DNA from: Reclinomonas americana ATCC 50394
Lineage: Eukaryota > Jakobida > Jakobea > Jakobida
DNA length: 48,285 nucleotides
Assembly: GCA_048213135.1 (NCBI GenBank)
Contig: PS015169.1
Span: 85,733 to 134,017, forward strand
Direction: 5' to 3'
Positions 33,863 through 43,827 of this stretch are shown piece after piece. The position numbers and the translations under genes are program-made. The notes beneath the pieces are model-generated. The model saw only the letters and a program-made list of their open reading frames with translations, was not told the origin of the DNA and did no database searches. Within the stretch, counting starts at the first letter, position 1, and every line of letters begins with the position of its first letter.

Positions 33863-36673
33863 ATGAGTGACACGTTGCGAGTGTCATTGGATGCTATCGC
33901 CGCACTCGGCAACACACTGGCTACCTCCAAGCTCTTCAGCGGTGACAAGTTGGTCTCTGACGAGTCGGACGTGTTTCCAGTGGTCGTGGTCGCGGGCTTG
34001 CAGAGCTCGGTGAGCCTCTCTCGAACTTATTGCCGACTGCACCAGCGCATTGACATTTGGCGTGCGCGTACAGGGGAAGTCCTCGCTTCTGGAGCTTCTC
34101 AGTGGCGTCGCTGCTTTTCCCACTGATGTGGGCTTTTGCACCAAGTCACCAATCATTTTTCGCTATGTGCCCGTGGAGGCAAGCGACAGCTCTGTTGGCG
34201 TGCCGCCAAAATCAGCTGTTGTGACGTTGAAGTTACCCGGACGGGCAGAGCCAGTGTCGCATGTGGTGAACATGTATGATGATGATCATGTACAACAGAC
34301 TTTTAGGTGTGTTAACAAAGAGGAGAAGCGCGTGGGAGAGCAGGCATTCTAAATTGCAGAGATAGTCAGTGGATATTTTGCAAGTGTGATGAGAGAAAGA
34401 CCGTGCAGCGGCCTTTGTGTCCTCGCCGCTAATCACGCTCTCTGGTGTACACTTTCTTCTCACTTTTTCCGCTTCCTCTTACAGGAAGATCCAGGAGCGC
34501 ATCGTCAAATTCTACGACTCCATTGGCGACGGCTTGACAGAAGATACGGTCGTCATCAGTGTTCGAGCTCCAGGCCTCCTGCCGTTTATGTTTGTCGATC
34601 TGCCAGGCATGACCGCCGTTGCGTGCTCCTGTGCGAGGCCTCTTGTGTGCGTCCACTTGTGTACCGATGTGTGCCGTTCTTGCAGATTGGTGCACGTCGG
34701 GCCACATCCGAGAGTATAACCAGAAAGTACGCTACTCGCAAGAGTACGGTAGTGCTTGCTGTGCACCCGGCAAACCAGCACCTGGAGAACGATTTCAGTC
34801 TCGGCACGTTTACGATGCAGGAGCATGCAAATACGTGCGTCGAGTGCGCGCATGTGCTTCCGAAATTTCTCTCTCTCTCTCTCCCTCCTTACCCATCTTT
34901 GTACTTGAATCTCATCTCCACTACGTCCACTCCCTCAGCATCACCATCGCCTTCACCAAGATGGACCTGGTCACTAACATGAACGAGATTGACGAGAACC
35001 TGCTGCGGCCGGCACTGACGAAGAACATCACGGCAGAGAACCCTGCAATCGCGTTCGTTCGAGGTCGTACTGTGGAACAGGGCGACCTTTCGCCGCAACA
35101 GCTCCTTGTGAGTGAGAGCAAGTATTTTGCAAAAGCAGGTCCGCAGGTCGCTCGACTGAAGCACTTTGACCGCAACCGCGTTGTATTTGGGACACCGTCG
35201 CTGGTACTTCGCGTCGCCAAGGTAACCACCTTGTCGGGTTGTGCTGTTTCCATTATCTACGGCAGAGTGCTCAGTCGTTCCCCTCAGGCATTTGTTCACA
35301 AATTTGCTGAACACACAATTCCGATGCTGCGCGAGCTGATTAACAAGCGTGCCAAGGAAGTGGATACTGCCCTTCGCAACTGCATTTTCGGAGATAAGGA
35401 CAGTTTCATTGTCGAGGCTAGCAAGTTGCCTCAGTTGCGAGTTCTACTGGTGGACATCGCTGCGCGAGGCGATCACGCGAAGCTGTTGGTCAACTTGGCC
35501 AGCGGCGTGTTCCAGGCCGACTTTCGCCAAGCAGTTCTTCGCGGGTCCGTCCGTGATGCCGTCATCTCGTCCGTGGAACAATTTCGAAGCAGTGCTGGCT
35601 CGTTTGCCGAATTCCAGGAGCGATGTGATCGCGCTGTCAATGCTGTTGACGAAGCGATCCGCCGAGCGCTGGAACAGACGTATGCAAAGCACAAGGCGGT
35701 ACGTGTACTGTGCGGCTGCTGGATGAAATACAGTCTCTACTTGGTGCACTCACAGTCGTATGCTGCTTGTGCAGGCATATGGTACAGTCCTGCCGTATTT
35801 ATATATCTGTTGTTCTTGTCGGCTGCTGACTCCGGAACCGTCTCGTCGAATTTTACAGACCGCATCGTTGGCTTCCGACATGCGATCACAGAACTGATAT
35901 CTGCGAAAGCGATTCCTCCTTTGCACGCAAAAGTCAAGGCTGCGGTCCCGCCAGTGTTGCAACGGCTGCAGGCATTTGCGGAAGCCTACAACGTACGTCA
36001 CTTTTCGTTGCTGCGAAACGCGGTAGATCTCTTCTAATTGGCGGTGTCCAAATAGGTGCCGTTTGTGCACCCTCGGGATCCACAGCACCCGTATGACGCC
36101 AAGTTCATGTGGACACTGCAAGTCAGTGTGGTGGTGTTCAGCAAAATCCACGAATTGCTGATAAATGCTGTCAAGGACGATATTGACAGTGTCCGTCTCT
36201 GGAAGACTGCACCGCTGGTTCGTGGTCAGCAATAGAAGTTTTCTGCATTGGTAAGTATGTGGAACTGACGTTTTTGTGAACAGGCTGCGAATGCTGCCTT
36301 GCCAGCCGGTGTGCTGTCCAGTTCGTATGTTGAGCTGTTACAGACACGATTCAACATTCACGCGCTCCAGCACCATGTGGAGGCCGTCAATAGGGCGTCG
36401 TTACCTGTCCTTTCGTCGCTGATGGTCAACGAGCAGCTGCCACCGCTGAATAAGGATGGTCAGGTTCCCGGGGGGAAGGCTTGGCCCCCTTCGGCAGATG
36501 TTCTCCACGGCGGCGATAGCAAGAATCTTGCCCCCCTACCCTTCGTTCCAGTCAATGTTACTGAGGTAGTCCATGACCCACAGTATGTAGCCGTGAGTGC
36601 ACACGCGGCGGCTGCGGAGGAGAAAATTGGTGAGGAGGATAACGGGTGGTGCCTTTTTGGATTGTTGTGTTAA
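33863..36673 (+). CDS. Dynamin-superfamily GTPase
   Basis: Large GTPase expected to assemble on and remodel membranes. Ten exons give 682 residues: 33863-34009, 34074-34306, 34485-34617, 34686-34834, 34939-35221, 35288-35698, a proposed 7-base exon 35775-35781, 35859-35992, 36056-36217, 36284-36673. G1 is GLQSSGKSS (45-53), split exactly by intron 1. G3 is DLPGMT (165-170) and G4 is TKMDL (227-231). HPANQHLEND matches the SPANxDLxxxD region. A helical middle/stalk follows (AFVHKFAEHTIPML onward). I see no PH domain or Pro-rich tail, so this is a dynamin-related protein rather than classical dynamin. The C-terminus ends NGWCLFGLLC; the two cysteines in a hydrophobic tail could be lipidated. 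Which subgroup it belongs to is unclear. Confidence 0.88.
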
Positions 36674-36704
36674 CGGCGATCATGAGTACTTCTGTGGGGA
36701 GAGT

Positions 36705-36753
<49 letters not shown>

Positions 36754-36754
36754 T
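36705..36754. repeat. (AC)n(AG)n microsatellite
   Basis: About 15 AC units followed by about 9 AG units in the 204 bases between the convergent dynamin and ankyrin stops. Confidence 0.95.
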
Positions 36755-36877
36755 TCCTTAGAGCATTCTTGCGGTGCCAGTTGAATACAGTTGGATGATA
36801 TCGATGCGTCACAAAATGCTGAGCGATTAGACGAAAATTGGTATCTTGAGAGACGTCGACGTGTTATAAAGTTCCAA

Positions 36878-37591
36878 TCACAGCTCGTCACCATTACAAT
36901 CACGGAGAGCGCCATGCTCGAGAAAGAGACTCATGAGTTGCACATTTTCCAACTCGCGAACCCACTGCACGACATCGACATCATGCATATTTTTTCGACA
37001 TAATTGATCCGCCGGCCACACCGCAAGCAACAAACGAACACTATCGAAGTCCATGTTTCTGACGGCCCACATGAGTGCACTGTCGCCGTTGTTGTTGAGT
37101 TGCGTTATGTGTTGCACAGGAAGTCGCTTGATCAACTCTTCGAGCGCCGGCACTGCCGAGTACCGCGCCGCCAGCAGAGCCAAGTTGCTGCCGCTGCTGT
37201 CGACCTGCAGTAGCTCCAGCGGTGGAGTCGCTCTAACCAAAGCCACCGCCGCATTGCGACGACCATGTCTGAGCGCCAGCTGCACCGCAGTGCGGCCCTC
37301 GTAGTCTGTGAGTGACAGCGTCTCCGTCGCCCCTTCCGCCGCTAACAACTGACGAAGTGTCCGCACGCGGCCACTGGTGGCAGCCTGCATGACAGGAGTG
37401 CGCCCGCCATCGTCACGAGTATAAAACCAAGCGCGCTTTGGCGTTCGAAGCAGCGCGAACAAACTGTCCTTGCCGCGCTCCACAGAAGTCGTCAACAGCT
37501 CGGCGTTCGCGGAATTTGCTGCTGCGCTGTCGAAGCTTACGGATCCGAAGTCCACATCGGAGCCATGATCATCAGAGCCGGCCGGCGCCAT
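36878..37591 (-). CDS. Ankyrin-repeat protein
   Basis: Single uninterrupted exon, 237 residues, starting MAPAGSDDHGSD. Four to five ankyrin repeats cover about 60-225: DDGGRTPVMQAATSGRVRTL, DYEGRTAVQLALRHGRRNAA, DSSGSNLALLAARYSAVPAL, NNNGDSALMWAVRNMDFDSV, then a partial last unit. The N-terminal 55 residues are acidic and disordered-looking. Ankyrin repeats bind partner proteins; the partner is unknown. The lack of introns is unusual for this window. The extreme C-terminus is NGDEL, which resembles an ER-retrieval signal but there is no signal peptide at this start. In-frame upstream sequence to 37843 adds a hydrophobic stretch; I consider it untranslated. Confidence 0.85.
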   Translation of the reverse strand: MAPAGSDDHGSDVDFGSVSFDSAAANSANAELLTTSVERGKDSLFALLRTPKRAWFYTRDDGGRTPVMQAATSGRVRTLRQLLAAEGATETLSLTDYEGRTAVQLALRHGRRNAAVALVRATPPLELLQVDSSGSNLALLAARYSAVPALEELIKRLPVQHITQLNNNGDSALMWAVRNMDFDSVRLLLAVWPADQLCRKNMHDVDVVQWVRELENVQLMSLFLEHGALRDCNGDEL

Positions 37592-37802
37592 GGAAATCAA
37601 GGGTCTCGTTTGCGATGACCAGCACTGCAGAAGAGCGACACTGACGGACAAGGAGTTGGCGAGAGACGAAAAGAGGCAAGGGCATTTCACGGAACTCAGG
37701 GAAAGAGTCAAAAACATGTACACTAATGCGGAGGAGAAGGAGAGAAAAATGCAGAAAGTCGGACCCGGGGACCAGAAAGAAAGGGCAAGAGGTCGGAAGT
37801 GA
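37590..37802 (+). CDS. Possible small charged protein overlapping the ankyrin start
   Basis: A 70-codon frame that starts on the opposite strand within the same CCATGG as the ankyrin ATG. It reads MEIKGLVCDDQHC, then a strongly charged helical stretch (LTDKELARDEKRQ, FTELRERVKNMY, NAEEKERKMQK) and a basic tail. Composition looks more protein-like than the complementary ankyrin upstream frame. It would leave neither gene any exclusive 5' region, so it may simply be the ankyrin promoter/5' leader. No family recognised. Confidence 0.2.
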   Translation: MEIKGLVCDDQHCRRATLTDKELARDEKRQGHFTELRERVKNMYTNAEEKERKMQKVGPGDQKERARGRK

Positions 37803-37876
37803 GCAGTGTGCAAGTGTGAAAGTGGGACACAACAGATCAGCATGACTGCATGAGATGCAGAAATGCGAGTCGCTAT

Positions 37877-37911
<35 letters not shown>

Positions 37912-38312
37912 GTCTGTCTCTGTCTCTGATCTCTCTTTTTCAGTGTGTCTGCGCGCATGTGTGTCACCAGCACAGTCTCATATTCATGCTGCACAATTGC
38001 AAACAGTCACCTCCATGCGCTGCACACTGTCACACTGCACTCTCTCGCACGCGCACACGTTTGCACGCCCCAATTCGCATAGCCCACAACCACACGCGGA
38101 CACCACAAACCTGCAGAACCCAAAAACGAAACAAAACACAGCAATTGCGATGTTTCTGCACACTTCCCGAAGCCTGACTACGCGACCCATGACGACTGGA
38201 CTCGTCGATTCTGTCTCTTCTGTCTGTCTTCTGGGGTCTTGCAGCAGGTGGTGGGACGTCATTCATTGGCCTATTTCTCCGAAGTTGTCCTTTTGCTTGT
38301 CGCAAGGGAGCA
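37803..38312. other. Intergenic before the first RING gene
   Basis: Contains (CT)n at 37877-37907, TGTC repeats after it, and CA-rich sequence to about 38130. This is likely the promoter of the RING gene at 38313. No defined element is recognised. Confidence 0.5.
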
Positions 38313-39028
38313 ATGATGCCAACTACACGAGCTGGTTCTCTGCACCCCTTGCGCTTTGTGGCATATGCTGGAGTCGGTGCAACAGCGCGCTACCTCTTCG
38401 GGTCCGACTGCAGGTATGTCCACCCCAAACACGCATTCTCTCGATCTCATGATCACTCTCACTATGTTTTGAGTGTCCGCAGTGTATGGTTGTCACTCTT
38501 CTGTCTCTTGGCAGTAATCGCTGCTGAGTGTCTCGCGGCCACCCATGGCAGCACGCAAGGTCAGTGTGCGACGAACTTGAAAGAAACACGCGCGCTATTT
38601 GTGGACCCTTGAGATGGATGATGACTTGCCTCACGTGTCTATTGTCTCCAGTTGCCGCAGGTGCTATTCGCAGGCAGGAGGCAGTTGCGACCCCAGTGTG
38701 GATCGCTGGTGGTAGAATGGCAGAGCTCTGGGGGAAGAATGGGCCCGGGCCACGGCCTGTGCGACTTGAAGATCACGCTGATGACTCTCTGCCAGCGCAA
38801 GACTGTGGCACGAGTAACGCTCTTGTAGTCCGCACAGTCTTCTTCCCATGCGCTCATGTCGTGCCGGCGCCTTGTCGCACTTCATGCCTGCACACATCCA
38901 AGTTGCGCGGTCAAAAGTAACTGTTTCTGCGATTGAGACTTTGCTATGCGTGCTCATTCCCTGCCAGCTGTCCCGAGTGTGGAGTGTCGATTACCGGTAT
39001 CTGCAAGCTCTACACAATGCCCTCGTGA
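38313..39028 (+). CDS. Membrane protein with degenerate C-terminal RING (paralog A)
   Basis: Four exons (38313-38413, 38483-38559, 38652-38916, 38968-39028) give 167 residues. Two hydrophobic segments are encoded by exons 1 and 2: PLRFVAYAGVGA and VWLSLFCLLAVIAAEC. A charged linker leads to a RING-like end: VRTVFFPCAHVVPAPCRTSC, then CPECGVSITGICKLY and the stop MPS. The C-x-H pair and the last CPEC are kept. The first C-x2-C pair is reduced to one Cys (DCG), and the spacing of the middle pair is stretched. Topology (two helices then RING) recalls mitochondrial or ER membrane E3 ligases such as MUL1, though the middle domain of MUL1 is absent. It is probably the decaying copy of the pair. Confidence 0.58.
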
Positions 39029-39581
39029 GCGTACGCGAAGGCTGCACTTGCGCATGCGCATGCGCGCGCCAAGTTCCACACTGCAGCGTGGCCGATCAAT
39101 TCGACAATACTCTCGGTGCTTGCCGCGAGTGCCTGCTGCTTCCTGTCAACGGAGAGTGCATTATCCCTCACTCACTCCCACGTACTTGTTGATCAGCACT
39201 GGCCATGTGTTATAATTATTTGATGTTTCTGCGCAGTCGCTCTTGTCGCGATCGCTATCGCTCACCTCGCTGTCGCTCTGTTACTGCCGCTCTGTGTCAC
39301 TGCCGCTCCGTGTCGCTGTCGCTCTGTGTCGCTGTCGGTTGTGCCGCTGTCGACGTCGCTCGTTGATCATGACTCGCTGCGCTTTACCTTCCAAATCTTC
39401 TCTTTTAATCCTTTGTGAACGCGTAAGTTGCTCTGTGAATGCACATTTGCGCGTCCACGGTGCGATGGTTGAGCAACTGAGGCTCCTGCTTGTCGTTGTT
39501 TGTCTGGAGAGTGAAGTCAACTTCGCATCATTATGTGTAATTGCGGGACCTGCTTGCGTTCATTTTGCTATTGCGGATGCT
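39029..39581. other. Spacer between the two RING paralogs
   Basis: About 550 bases. 39240-39365 has irregular 10-12-base repeats built on TGTCGCTCTG and CACTGCCGCTC. An in-frame upstream extension of paralog B begins as early as 39369 (MTRCALPSK) but has no counterpart in paralog A. Confidence 0.5.
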
Positions 39582-40542
39582 ATGCGTGTGGTGCCGTTGC
39601 TCCCGTATCGCTATGCAGTGTATGTAGCTGTGGGCGCAGTCGCCCACACGCTCTCGGGGCACTGGTTCGTCATCTATGCTCTCTCTCTCTCTCTCTCTTC
39701 CTGTGCACGCGCACACTCTTTCCTGCACCTGCCGCTCACTATTGCACATTGTTTTTCCGCAGGGCATTGTTGTCGTTCTTCAGCGTCTTCCTGTCAGCTG
39801 TGTTTGTCATCGAGATCTTCGCAGTCAATGTTTGCAAAGCGCATGGTTAGTGTGTGGTGGAGAGCGTGCATGAGAAAGTGAGAGAGGTGAGCGAGATGAG
39901 GGATGAGAGGGATCGAGAGTTCGAGTGTGCATGTGTGTGTGAGGGAGAGAGAGAAGGGCATATTGTCAGAGAGCTTGCTTGTTTGCATGAGTTCCACGAC
40001 AGTCGATTGTCAAGTTTGTTGTGCGTTTGGTGTAAGCTGTCAAGTGAGTCGTGATCTGGATGGCAAAGCCCTTACGATGAGCTTCGCGCTCTGTGGTTCT
40101 TGCACATGCAGATGTTGCAGACTCTGTCCAGATGCTGGGCGACGGGCCGAGTGCCGAAAGGAGGATGGCGATGAAGGCGAGCAAGAGGGCGCGCGCACAA
40201 GCGCCACATGAGGATGATCCAGTGCCTCTTGTGTGCAATGTCTGTTGCCACCGTGGTGTGCGAACCTTTTTCATACCATGCGGTCACGCTGTTGCCTGTC
40301 GGCAATGCGTCGATGAGATGCAGCGTCGAAACCAATTGACACTGTTGCGTTTGGAGAGTGTCTGTCTGACAGAGCGACTCATGATATGCGAGACCATAGA
40401 GCGAGTGCGTGCGAGAGGGACAGAATGAGTAATTCAGAGCTTACGCTGCTGCGCCAACTCGTCAGCGCTTATGTTCGCTTCACACTGCAGGTGTCCGCAA
40501 TGTCGTACTCCTATCTCCAGCGTCTGTCAACTTTGGACGTAG
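39582..40542 (+). CDS. Membrane-anchored RING-HC E3 ligase-like protein (paralog B)
   Basis: Four exons (39582-39664, 39763-39845, 40112-40343, 40491-40542) give 149 residues. The start is chosen by comparison with paralog A: both begin with about 8 residues before a PxRxxxYxxVGA helix. Exon 2 encodes the second membrane helix, LLSFFSVFLSAVFVIEIFAV. A basic linker (RRMAMKASKRARAQAPHEDD) precedes a complete C3HC4 RING: C97-x2-C100, C112-x-H114, C118-x2-C121, C133-x2-C136, ending CPQCRTPISSVCQLW. The RING should recruit a ubiquitin-charged E2. The donor at 40344 is weak but is the only one that keeps the RING in frame. Exon phases (2, 1, 2) equal those of paralog A. Confidence 0.7.
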
Positions 40543-41558
40543 CAGTGGATCAGGAGAATGCAAGGAATTGCTAAAGGTTGAATGCATGAAAGACACCGGT
40601 TGTGAAATTGGAAAGTTTGCAANNNNNNNNNNNNNNNNNNNNNNNNNNNNNNNNNNNNNNNNNNNNNNNNNNNNNNNNNNNNNNNNNNNNNNNNNNNNNN
40701 NNNNNNNNNNNNNNNNNNNNNNNNNNNNNNNNNNNNNNNNNNNNNNNNNNNNNNNNNNNNNNNNNNNNNNNNNNNNNNNNNNNNNNNNNNNNNNNNNNNN
40801 NNNNNNNNNNNNNNNNNNNNNNNNNNNNNNNNNNNNNNNNNNNNNNNNNNNNNNNNNNNNNNNNNNNNNNNNNNNNNNNNNNNNNNNNNNNNNNNNNNNN
40901 NNNNNNNNNNNNNNNNNNNNNNNNNNNNNNNNNNNNNNNNNNNNNNNNNNNNNNNNNNNNNNNNNNNNNNNNNNNNNNNNNNNNNNNNNNNNNNNNNNNN
41001 NNNNNNNNNNNNNNNNNNNNNNNNNNNNNNNNNNNNNNNNNNNNNNNNNNNNNNNNNNNNNNNNNNNNNNNNNNNNNNNNNNNNNNNNNNNNNNNNNNNN
41101 NNNNNNNNNNNNNNNNNNNNNNNNNNNNNNNNNNNNNNNNNNNNNNNNNNNNNNNNNNNNNNNNNNNNNNNNNNNNNNNNNNNNNNNNNNNNNNNNNNNN
41201 NNNNNNNNNNNNNNNNNNNNNNNNNNNNNNNNNNNNNNNNNNNNNNNNNNNNNNNNNNNNNNNNNNNNNNNNNNNNNNNNNNNNNNNNNNNNNNNNNNNN
41301 NNNNNNNNNNNNNNNNNNNNNNNNNNNNNNNNNNNNNNNNNNNNNNNNNNNNNNNNNNNNNNNNNNNNNNNNNNNNNNNNNNNNNNNNNNNNNNNNNNNN
41401 NNNNNNNNNNNNNNNNNNNNNNNNNNNNNNNNNNNNNNNNNNNNNNNNNNNNNNNNNNNNNNNNNNNNNNNNNNNNNNNNNNNNNNNNNNNNNNNNNNNN
41501 NNNNNNNNNNNNNNNNNNNNNNNNNNNNNNNNNNNNNNNNNNNNNNNNNNNNNNNNNN

Positions 41559-41594
<36 letters not shown>

Positions 41595-41960
41595 CCGAGG
41601 CCTTGCTGCTTCCGGAAGCGCAAACTGTGAGACCTGTTAGGACCTGAAGACAAATCTCTGCGTTTGTCGGAGAGCGAAGCAGACCGCTGCCGCACGTGGC
41701 GACGCCGTTAAGAGGCGCACGTGCGCACCGTCCCTCTCAGCGCAGCGTACGCGTGCCTCAAAGGCCTTTGCGTGCCTCTGTTTGTCGGTGTCGAAATCCA
41801 TGCTCAACACATTTCTGCCTTTTTCTCTCGCACTGTCTCCGCGATGTCTACGTTCCTGGTGCATTGCTGATTGGGCTAAGCAAAGTGGCGTAAGCGCAAT
41901 ACTGGCGTGAAATTTCCCGTCAACTTTTTCGCGCGCTCGTGTACGCCGAGGCACAACAAC
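40543..41960. other. Mostly gap; no gene supported
   Basis: About 80 bases of unique DNA, an N run at 40623-41558, (AG)n to 41586, then about 370 bases of unique GC-rich DNA. A 105-codon leftward frame at 41637-41954 has no domain, signal or splice support. The last bases hold the possible start of the coiled-coil gene. Confidence 0.5.
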
Positions 41961-43796
41961 AATGTCGAGCGTGCGTCTCTCAGTCTCCCAGTCTCTCTCT
42001 CCCTATCACTCACTCACTCACTCACTCACTCTCTCACTCACTCACTCACTCTTTCGCTGTCTTTGCTTCTGTCAATTTCTGTCACACTTGCTATCACCTC
42101 CTTCCCCTTTGTCACTCTCACTCACTCACTCTCNNNNNNNNNNNNNNNNNNNNNNNNNNNNNNNNNNNNNNNNNNNNNNNNNNNNNNNNNNNNNNNNNNN
42201 NNNNNNNNNNNNNNNNNNNNNNNNNNNNNNNNNNNNNNNNNNNNNNNNNNNNNNNNNNNNNNNNNNNNNNNNNNNNNNNNNNNNNNNNNNNNNNNNNNNN
42301 NNNNNNNNNNNNNNNNNNNNNNNNNNNNNNNNNNNNNNNNNNNNNNNNNNNNNNNNNNNNNNNNNNNNNNNNNNNNNNNNNNNNNNNNNNNNNNNNNNNN
42401 NNNNNNNNNNNNNNNNNNNNNNNNNNNNNNNNNNNNNNNNNNNNNNNNNNNNNNNNNNNNNNNNNNNNNNNNNNNNNNNNNNNNNNNNNNNNNNNNNNNN
42501 NNNNNNNNNNNNNNNNNNNNNNNNNNNNNNNNNNNNNNNNNNNNNNNNNNNNNNNNNNNNNNNNNNNNNNNNNNNNNNNNNNNNNNNNNNNNNNNNNNNN
42601 TCTCTCTCTCTCTCTCCCTTTCCCCTCTCACCCCCTTTCCCCCTCCCACAGCCCCCGCCTCCCCCTTCACCATCAACGGCCACTCCCCGAACCCCACCAC
42701 CCGCCACCCAGTCACCGTGGTCGTCGGCGACTCCTCGCGCTCCTCGTCATCATCAATGGAGATTGACAGGTGCGCTCCTTTCCCCCCTGTCCGCTCTCCC
42801 TCCCTCCCTTCTCACCTCCCCACCCCAGCCTCGACGCCGACAGCGACCGACTGGTGGCCGTGTACCAGCAACTCGAGAGCGTGGAGAGCATCATTCAGCA
42901 CACCGACCACACCGTCATGCAGTTTCGCGACATGTTTGCCAAGAAGCAAGGTTGGTTTGGTGGTGCACGGCAAGGTGATTGCGAGAGCCGCCCTCACCCC
43001 ACCACGTCGCGCAGACGAATGGGATCGAAAAGAGGATGCGCTGCGCACGGAGTTGGCGAAAAGGGATGTGCTTCACGACGGTCGCGTACGGGAGCTGGAG
43101 ACGGCGCGGCGTGAGTTGCAGGACACGGTGAATGCGTTGCGACAGCAGGTCGGCGATAAGGATTTGTTGTTGGGTGATTATGCGGATCGGTGAGTGTGAA
43201 GGGGTAGAAAGGCAAAGGGGGAGGGGAGGGCAAGGATCACTGCTTTCGCGCGACCGTTTGCTTGGATATCCGTCTTCAGAGACCTGTCTCTCTGGATTAT
43301 TGTGCACCACTTTGCATGCTCTTCTTTGCTGTCTTTTTTTATCGATTATTGTCTCTGTCTTTGCGGTGCCGACGAATGCAGCTGTCTGTGTTCTTCATGC
43401 TCTCTGGCTCTCCTGTGCGTTTTCTTCCTCGTCGTCCTCACTGACTTGCACTGACTCTCCATTTCTCTCTTCCCCCCTCCTTCGTGGCTCTCCTCTGCTT
43501 GGACTTCTGCTCGTTATCTCTCGCAACCACTCGGTCTGTCTTTCTATTTTCCTTCGTGCGTTGCTTCCCCTGCCGTCAGTGTTCATTCCCTTGTCGATGT
43601 CTCTCACTCACTCGCTTGTCTCTCTATTTCCCTATTGTGTTGCTCATGTGCGCATTTCTTCTTTCCCTACTTTCTGGCTCTCCTCTGTTAGTTTCTTGCT
43701 GGTAATCTCTCTCGCTCTGTCTCTCTGTTTCCCTTCTTCTTCGGCTTCTCAGCTGCTTTGGCATATTGTGCGTTCACTCGGCTCTCGGTATCTCAG

Positions 43797-43827
<31 letters not shown>

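Noticed and set aside
34010-36055. Dynamin coding frame read straight through its introns (for example past 35222-35287)
   Set aside because: The family sequence is continuous only after removing these short GT-AG introns.
37592-37843. N-terminal extension of the ankyrin protein starting MLICC
   Set aside because: Hydrophobic, Ser/Leu-rich, unlike the acidic start that follows; the MAPAGSDDHG start is more protein-like.
41637-41954. 105-codon - strand frame after the large gap
   Set aside because: No recognisable motif, no splice partners, and composition is like non-coding GC-rich DNA.
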